DNA of 16,974 nt from Lachnospiraceae bacterium. Lineage in GTDB: Bacteria; Bacillota; Clostridia; Lachnospirales; Lachnospiraceae. Of this stretch, positions 14,024-16,974 are shown one piece after another (the stretch's first letter is position 1; each line of letters opens with the position of its first letter). The notes beneath the pieces were generated by a model, which was given only the letters and a program-made list of their open reading frames with translations, did not search any database and was not told the DNA's origin. The position numbers and the translations under genes were made by a program. The stretch is taken from the NCBI GenBank assembly GCA_009774375.1, contig VSNO01000100.1, positions 1-16,974 of the forward strand. Direction: 5' to 3'.

Positions 14024-15004
14024 ATGCATAAAAAGAAGCGAATAACCAGAAGAGAGATAAAAGTAGTATATGAAATAACATACAGTTTTATAACAAAAGT
14101 AAAATATGACCACGTGTCCTCATTTGCAGGACACGCGGCTTTATTTTTACTGATGTCACTGTTCCCGATGGCGATGTACTGTATATCGATCTTCAGCTAT
14201 CTGCCGATCGATACAGGACGTTTCACACAATATCTGATGAATATCATTCCGGAGGGGTCAGTGCCGCTCCTGAATCAGATCCTGGAGGAAGCATATGCGG
14301 AGAGCACGGCGATGATGAAGTCTTTTACCATGATCGTGATGCTTTTCTGCGCTTCCAAAGGTGTGTATGCGGTGATCATCGGGATGAATGCAGTATATGG
14401 GATCCGGGAGACGAGGGGCACTGTTCTGCTGTATACGCTTGCGGTGTCCTATGTGGTGATCTTTTTTGCCGCGATCGGTCTCATGATGGTTCTGATCGTG
14501 CTCGGAAACAATATATTTAACTGGATGCTCCAGTTTGTGCCGGGTATGGCAGTATTTTCCGATTTGTTTCGATATGGGAAGTATTTGTGTATGCTTGTAT
14601 TTCTGATTATTTTTTTTCTGCTGATCTACATGAACGTTCCAAACAGGAGATCAAAGATACGCTATGAATTATTTGGCGCTTTTTTCTCCACGGTGGCGTG
14701 GCTGGTATACTCGTGGGCATTCTCGTTCTATATCAGCAATTTTGCGAACTACTCTGTTACATACGGAAGTCTTGCGACGGTCGTGATATTCATTCTGTGG
14801 CTGTATGGCACGATGAATATCATATTTGTGGGTGCGGAGATGAATGTTGTCCTCCGCAAGTTTGCGGAATACGGGTACAATTATAAGAGGGCATATGAGT
14901 ACTATAAGGATAAATATCATGGTGAACTGTTGCGGCAAAAAGGGATCGCGGTGAGACTCAGGGCAAGGAGGAGAAGATCGGCAGAGAAGGAAAAAGAAGG
15001 CTGA
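14024..15004 (+). CDS. YihY/BrkB family inner-membrane protein
   Basis: The 326-residue polytopic membrane protein has about six hydrophobic segments (roughly 36-60, 98-124, 134-161, 185-204, 214-238, 247-272). Family features are visible: HAALFLLMSLFPM near the N-terminus, a MNVPNRR cytoplasmic loop (about 203-209), YGSLATVVIFILWLY (247-261) and GAEMN (270-274). The family was once called RNase BN, but that activity belongs elsewhere; its true function remains unclear, with transport or envelope roles suggested. The basic C-terminal tail (RLRARRRR) is cytoplasmic by charge. It follows the CheC-like gene by 2 bp and so is probably co-translated. No terminator is visible before the convergent gene at 15012. 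Confidence 0.93.
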   Translation: MHKKKRITRREIKVVYEITYSFITKVKYDHVSSFAGHAALFLLMSLFPMAMYCISIFSYLPIDTGRFTQYLMNIIPEGSVPLLNQILEEAYAESTAMMKSFTMIVMLFCASKGVYAVIIGMNAVYGIRETRGTVLLYTLAVSYVVIFFAAIGLMMVLIVLGNNIFNWMLQFVPGMAVFSDLFRYGKYLCMLVFLIIFFLLIYMNVPNRRSKIRYELFGAFFSTVAWLVYSWAFSFYISNFANYSVTYGSLATVVIFILWLYGTMNIIFVGAEMNVVLRKFAEYGYNYKRAYEYYKDKYHGELLRQKGIAVRLRARRRRSAEKEKEG

Positions 15005-15011
15005 CGGTCTG

Positions 15012-15440
15012 TTAGTCATTGGTGACGATCACGAAATTTGAAGAGATATAGGCTTCCGTCCCTTCGTAGAGGATTTTGGTCCAACCGTTGTCCTGGATCT
15101 CAATGATCTCAAAAGTGGTTCCCTCGTCAACTGTGTTGAGCACTTTGGCGTTTTCAGAGGCGGCATCACGGATATTCACTCTAGTTGAAGTCCTGCCGTG
15201 CATGGTTTTGTCGGGGGAGTTCTCGACTGGCGTCCCGGCAGTGTTTTCAGAGGCTGGGACTTCGGGCTGCAGTTCATCCTCGTCGAAGCCGGAAGCTTCC
15301 GTGATCATCGCAGCCGTCTCCGGCTCGTTGACGATCACATAACGCGGTCTGGTCACGATACAGAAAATAAGGAAGCAGATTGAGACAGACATGAGTGTTA
15401 TGATCGATATCAGTATTGCGTTGATTGTAGTTTTCTTCAT
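15012..15440 (-). CDS. Membrane-anchored SH3b-domain protein
   Basis: The 142-residue protein has a short basic N-terminus and a hydrophobic membrane helix (about 8-29), which acts as a signal anchor. There is no convincing lipobox. An acidic Pro/Glu/Thr linker (about 35-82) leads to a bacterial SH3 domain (about 86-138: STRVNIRDAASENAKVL, then NGWTKILYEGTEAYISSNFV). Such domains in extracellular proteins bind the cell wall, so a role in the envelope is likely but unspecific. GAGGTGA is well placed before the ATG and the promoter is near consensus. It converges with the YihY-family gene, with 7 bp between stop codons. Confidence 0.85.
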   Translation of the reverse strand: MKKTTINAILISIITLMSVSICFLIFCIVTRPRYVIVNEPETAAMITEASGFDEDELQPEVPASENTAGTPVENSPDKTMHGRTSTRVNIRDAASENAKVLNTVDEGTTFEIIEIQDNGWTKILYEGTEAYISSNFVIVTND

Positions 15441-15490
15441 ATATTGTCACCTCGGTTTTATGCGTATGATCAGCGTAGTAGTCTATGCAT

Positions 15491-15519
15491 AGTATATCTT
15501 ATGTTATCTGAGTTGGCAA
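15491..15519 (-). promoter_or_regulatory. Promoter for the SH3b gene
   Basis: On the - strand, TTGCCA (15514-15519), a 17-bp spacer and TATACT (15491-15496) lie about 50 bp upstream of the start codon. The match to the sigma-A consensus is good. Confidence 0.65.
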
Positions 15520-15567
15520 GAAATCGCAAGTTTCAGTTTTTATTCTAATATTTCATTAATATTATTG

Positions 15568-15615
15568 TAACATTTGTAATAGTTCGGCCCAGGACGCTAT
15601 TACTAACATTTGTAA
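15568..15615. repeat. Direct repeat TAACATTTGTAA
   Basis: The same 12 bp occurs at 15568-15579 and 15604-15615, 36 bp apart. A loosely similar sequence ending in TCGG follows each copy. It lies in the AT-rich gap between the SH3b promoter and the tRNA-Thr promoter. It may be a paired operator or chance in AT-rich DNA. Confidence 0.5.
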
Positions 15616-15632
15616 AAAATCGGCGAATGCAG

Positions 15633-15661
15633 TTGACAGGATGAGCTGGTTATGGTATCAT
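15633..15661 (+). promoter_or_regulatory. Promoter for tRNA-Thr
   Basis: TTGACA (15633-15638), a 17-bp spacer and TATCAT (15656-15661) place the start about 6-8 nt before the mature tRNA 5' end, which fits a single-tRNA transcription unit. Confidence 0.8.
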
Positions 15662-15674
15662 ATTTTTCGGTGAT

Positions 15675-15747
15675 GCTGCTATAGCACAGTCGGTAGTGCG
15701 CAACATTGGTAGTGTTGAGGTCACCGGTTCGATTCCGGTTAGCAGCT
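15675..15747 (+). tRNA. tRNA-Thr (anticodon GGT)
   Basis: A complete 73-nt cloverleaf is visible. The acceptor GCTGCTA pairs fully with TAGCAGC, with T as discriminator. The D-stem is GCAC/GTGC with AGTCGGTA in the loop. The anticodon stem CAACA/TGTTG encloses TTGGTAG, giving anticodon GGT, which reads ACC/ACU. The variable loop has 5 nt and the T-arm is ACCGG-TTCGATT-CCGGT. The CCA tail is not encoded. Confidence 0.96.
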
Positions 15748-15817
15748 TTGAGATATCACATATAAAGGCTTTTTGAGGCATGAGGCTTCGAAAGGTCTTT
15801 ATTTTATTAGGTTAGCG

Positions 15818-15857
15818 GCATAAAAAAGAATATCCGAAAGGATATTCTTTTTTATGC
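15818..15857. terminator. Bidirectional terminator between tRNA-Thr and the PBP gene
   Basis: A perfect 18-bp stem (15818-15835 with 15840-15857) is closed by a GAAA tetraloop. A-rich and T-rich ends make U-tracts on either strand. It lies 70 nt after tRNA-Thr (+ strand) and 25 nt after the PBP stop codon (- strand), so it can end both transcripts. Confidence 0.9.
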
Positions 15858-15882
15858 ACGCCGGAGTGCGTAAGCTATGCGG

Positions 15883-16974
15883 TCAGTCCGTATCTGAGAC
15901 TGGTTCAGCAGCTGCCGGAGGCGCGGCCTCGGCAGCTGCGCGCATCTGCATTTCCAGGATCTGCTGCTGCAGGACTTCCTGCGCATTTGGCGCTGTCATG
16001 AACACTTCGTTATGAGGACAGAGCTGTGTGGTATCAGCGGTGTCGGTCTCAGGAAGGTTCGTAAGGGCGGAGGCAAGGTTGTTGTCCAGGAGCCGCGCAG
16101 GTACCTGTTCGATGGCAGATGCCTGTTTGAAAGGACATTCCTCCGTGGCTGTGAGTCCGGAGTACTGGCATATGTTGGAGAAGTAGTGGACATCACAGTA
16201 TTCTGTTGGTACGGTGCCCTCCGCAAAGTATTCTGTTTTCACACTGCCCTGCACGTCACATACTCCCGCTATGGGAAGCCTGCCGGATTTGGAACAGACC
16301 GTGGCAGTGACGATGCCGTTTACCATGGGAAATGATTTGTATTCAAGGTTTTCATGGATCCTTGACATGACTTTTTTCCACATGGTCTTGGACAGATTCT
16401 TTTCCGCGGAAGATTTCATGCTGGTATTATTGTCGTAGCCGGTCCAGGTCGTAGCGGTGTAATAGGGTGTATACCCTGAAAACCATACATCTTTGTAGTC
16501 GGATGTCGTGCCTGTCTTGCCCGCGATCGCCATATTTCCGAAATTGACGGAACCGCCGGTACCCGTCGTGACAACATCGACCATGGCGCTTGTGAGCAGC
16601 CATGCGGTAGACTGCTTGATCACCTGTTTGGATTCCGGTGCAGTATTATCGATCAGGATATTTCCGTCATGGTCTACGATCTTTGTGTAGAGCTTTGGCT
16701 TGATATAGGTTCCCTGGTTTGCGATCGCCGCATACGCCGCGTTGAGCTCCATGTTGGTAACGCCATCCGTGATGCCGCCGAGTGCAAGGGGTTGTCCGAT
16801 ATCGGATCGAACCGTGCCATCGTTTTCAACCCGTTTCTCAACCAGGGTTGTGAAACCAAAGTTTTGCAGATAATCAAAACCAAGCTGCGGTGAGATCTGG
16901 GTGAGCGTCTTGACGGCAACGACATTCGCAGACTGTGCGATACCGTAACGGAGACTCAGGAGACCTCTGTAATT
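15883..16974 (-). CDS. Class A penicillin-binding protein, C-terminal part (cut by window edge)
   Basis: This is the C-terminal 363 residues of a bifunctional PBP1A-type enzyme. Class A PBPs polymerise glycan strands and cross-link peptides in peptidoglycan outside the membrane. The frame runs without a stop to the window end. No start is seen there, so ATG 16752 is internal. The transpeptidase SxN motif is SAN at residues 15-17 of the visible part, and KTG lies in AGKTGTTS (residues 153-155). The active-site SxxK and the glycosyltransferase domain lie outside. After the transpeptidase come a Cys-containing extracellular module (CSKSGRLPIAGVCD and TEYFAEGTVPTEYC patterns common in clostridial PBPs) and an Ala/Pro-rich tail. 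A terminator follows 25 nt downstream. Confidence 0.93.
   Translation of the reverse strand, partial: NYRGLLSLRYGIAQSANVVAVKTLTQISPQLGFDYLQNFGFTTLVEKRVENDGTVRSDIGQPLALGGITDGVTNMELNAAYAAIANQGTYIKPKLYTKIVDHDGNILIDNTAPESKQVIKQSTAWLLTSAMVDVVTTGTGGSVNFGNMAIAGKTGTTSDYKDVWFSGYTPYYTATTWTGYDNNTSMKSSAEKNLSKTMWKKVMSRIHENLEYKSFPMVNGIVTATVCSKSGRLPIAGVCDVQGSVKTEYFAEGTVPTEYCDVHYFSNICQYSGLTATEECPFKQASAIEQVPARLLDNNLASALTNLPETDTADTTQLCPHNEVFMTAPNAQEVLQQQILEMQMRAAAEAAPPAAAEPVSDTD

Noticed and set aside
16508..16752. ATG 16752 as the start of a 289-residue gene
   Set aside because: The same frame continues to the window edge and encodes the SxN motif of a transpeptidase, so the gene is a partial PBP.
1..16974. 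CRISPR arrays, insertion sequences, phage or defence genes
   Set aside because: No direct-repeat arrays with spacers, transposase or phage-like genes are visible; the tRNAs show no nearby integrase or duplicated tRNA end.

Overview
The window looks like chromosomal DNA from a motile, low-to-mid GC Gram-positive bacterium. The gene order and protein style best fit a Clostridia/Lachnospiraceae-type organism. This is judged by eye from family resemblance and not from a database search. Most of the window (1 to about 12,040) is a flagellar operon on the + strand. The remainder holds two tRNAs, a small regulator/CheC/membrane-protein operon, and cell-envelope genes on the - strand.

Region 1 (38-6788) encodes rod, MS-ring, switch and export parts in the usual Firmicutes order: fliE, fliF, fliG, fliH, fliI, fliJ and a MotE/YlxF-like membrane protein. 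The genes are tightly packed. fliG ends inside fliH, and fliH probably starts at a TTG placed 8 nt after a perfect Shine-Dalgarno sequence that lies inside fliG. Together these genes build the base of the basal body (FliF, FliG, FliE) and the cytoplasmic export ATPase complex (FliH, FliI, FliJ).

Region 2 (6781-6975) is the only sizeable internal gap before the hook genes. It holds three tandem 16-bp units, a good match to a sigma-28 (FliA/SigD) flagellar promoter whose -35 box lies in the last repeat unit, and a 15-bp RNA hairpin just past the predicted transcription start. Region 3 (6976-12038) is the hook module: fliK (length control), flgD (cap, with a long extra C-terminus), a TIGR02530-type flagellar operon protein, and a 680-residue flgE (hook). 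A strong hairpin terminator follows flgE, so this transcription unit stops before the flbD/motAB/fliL/fliM genes that often follow in relatives.

Region 4 (12,234-12,744, - strand) holds tRNA-Trp(CCA) with its own promoter and terminator, and a 73-residue protein of unknown function with a clear promoter and ribosome site. Region 5 (12,799-15,004, + strand) is a compact operon divergent from that small gene. It encodes a helix-turn-helix protein, a two-site CheC-like CheY-P phosphatase, and a YihY/BrkB-family membrane protein. Region 6 (15,012-16,974) has a membrane-anchored SH3b protein (- strand), tRNA-Thr(GGT) (+ strand) with a near-consensus promoter, a bidirectional terminator, and the C-terminal part of a class A penicillin-binding protein (- strand, cut by the window edge).

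No mobile element, CRISPR array or defence system is visible. The most interesting signals are the repeat/sigma-28/hairpin leader ahead of fliK, the HTH-CheC-YihY operon, and the unusual FlgD and FlgE architectures.
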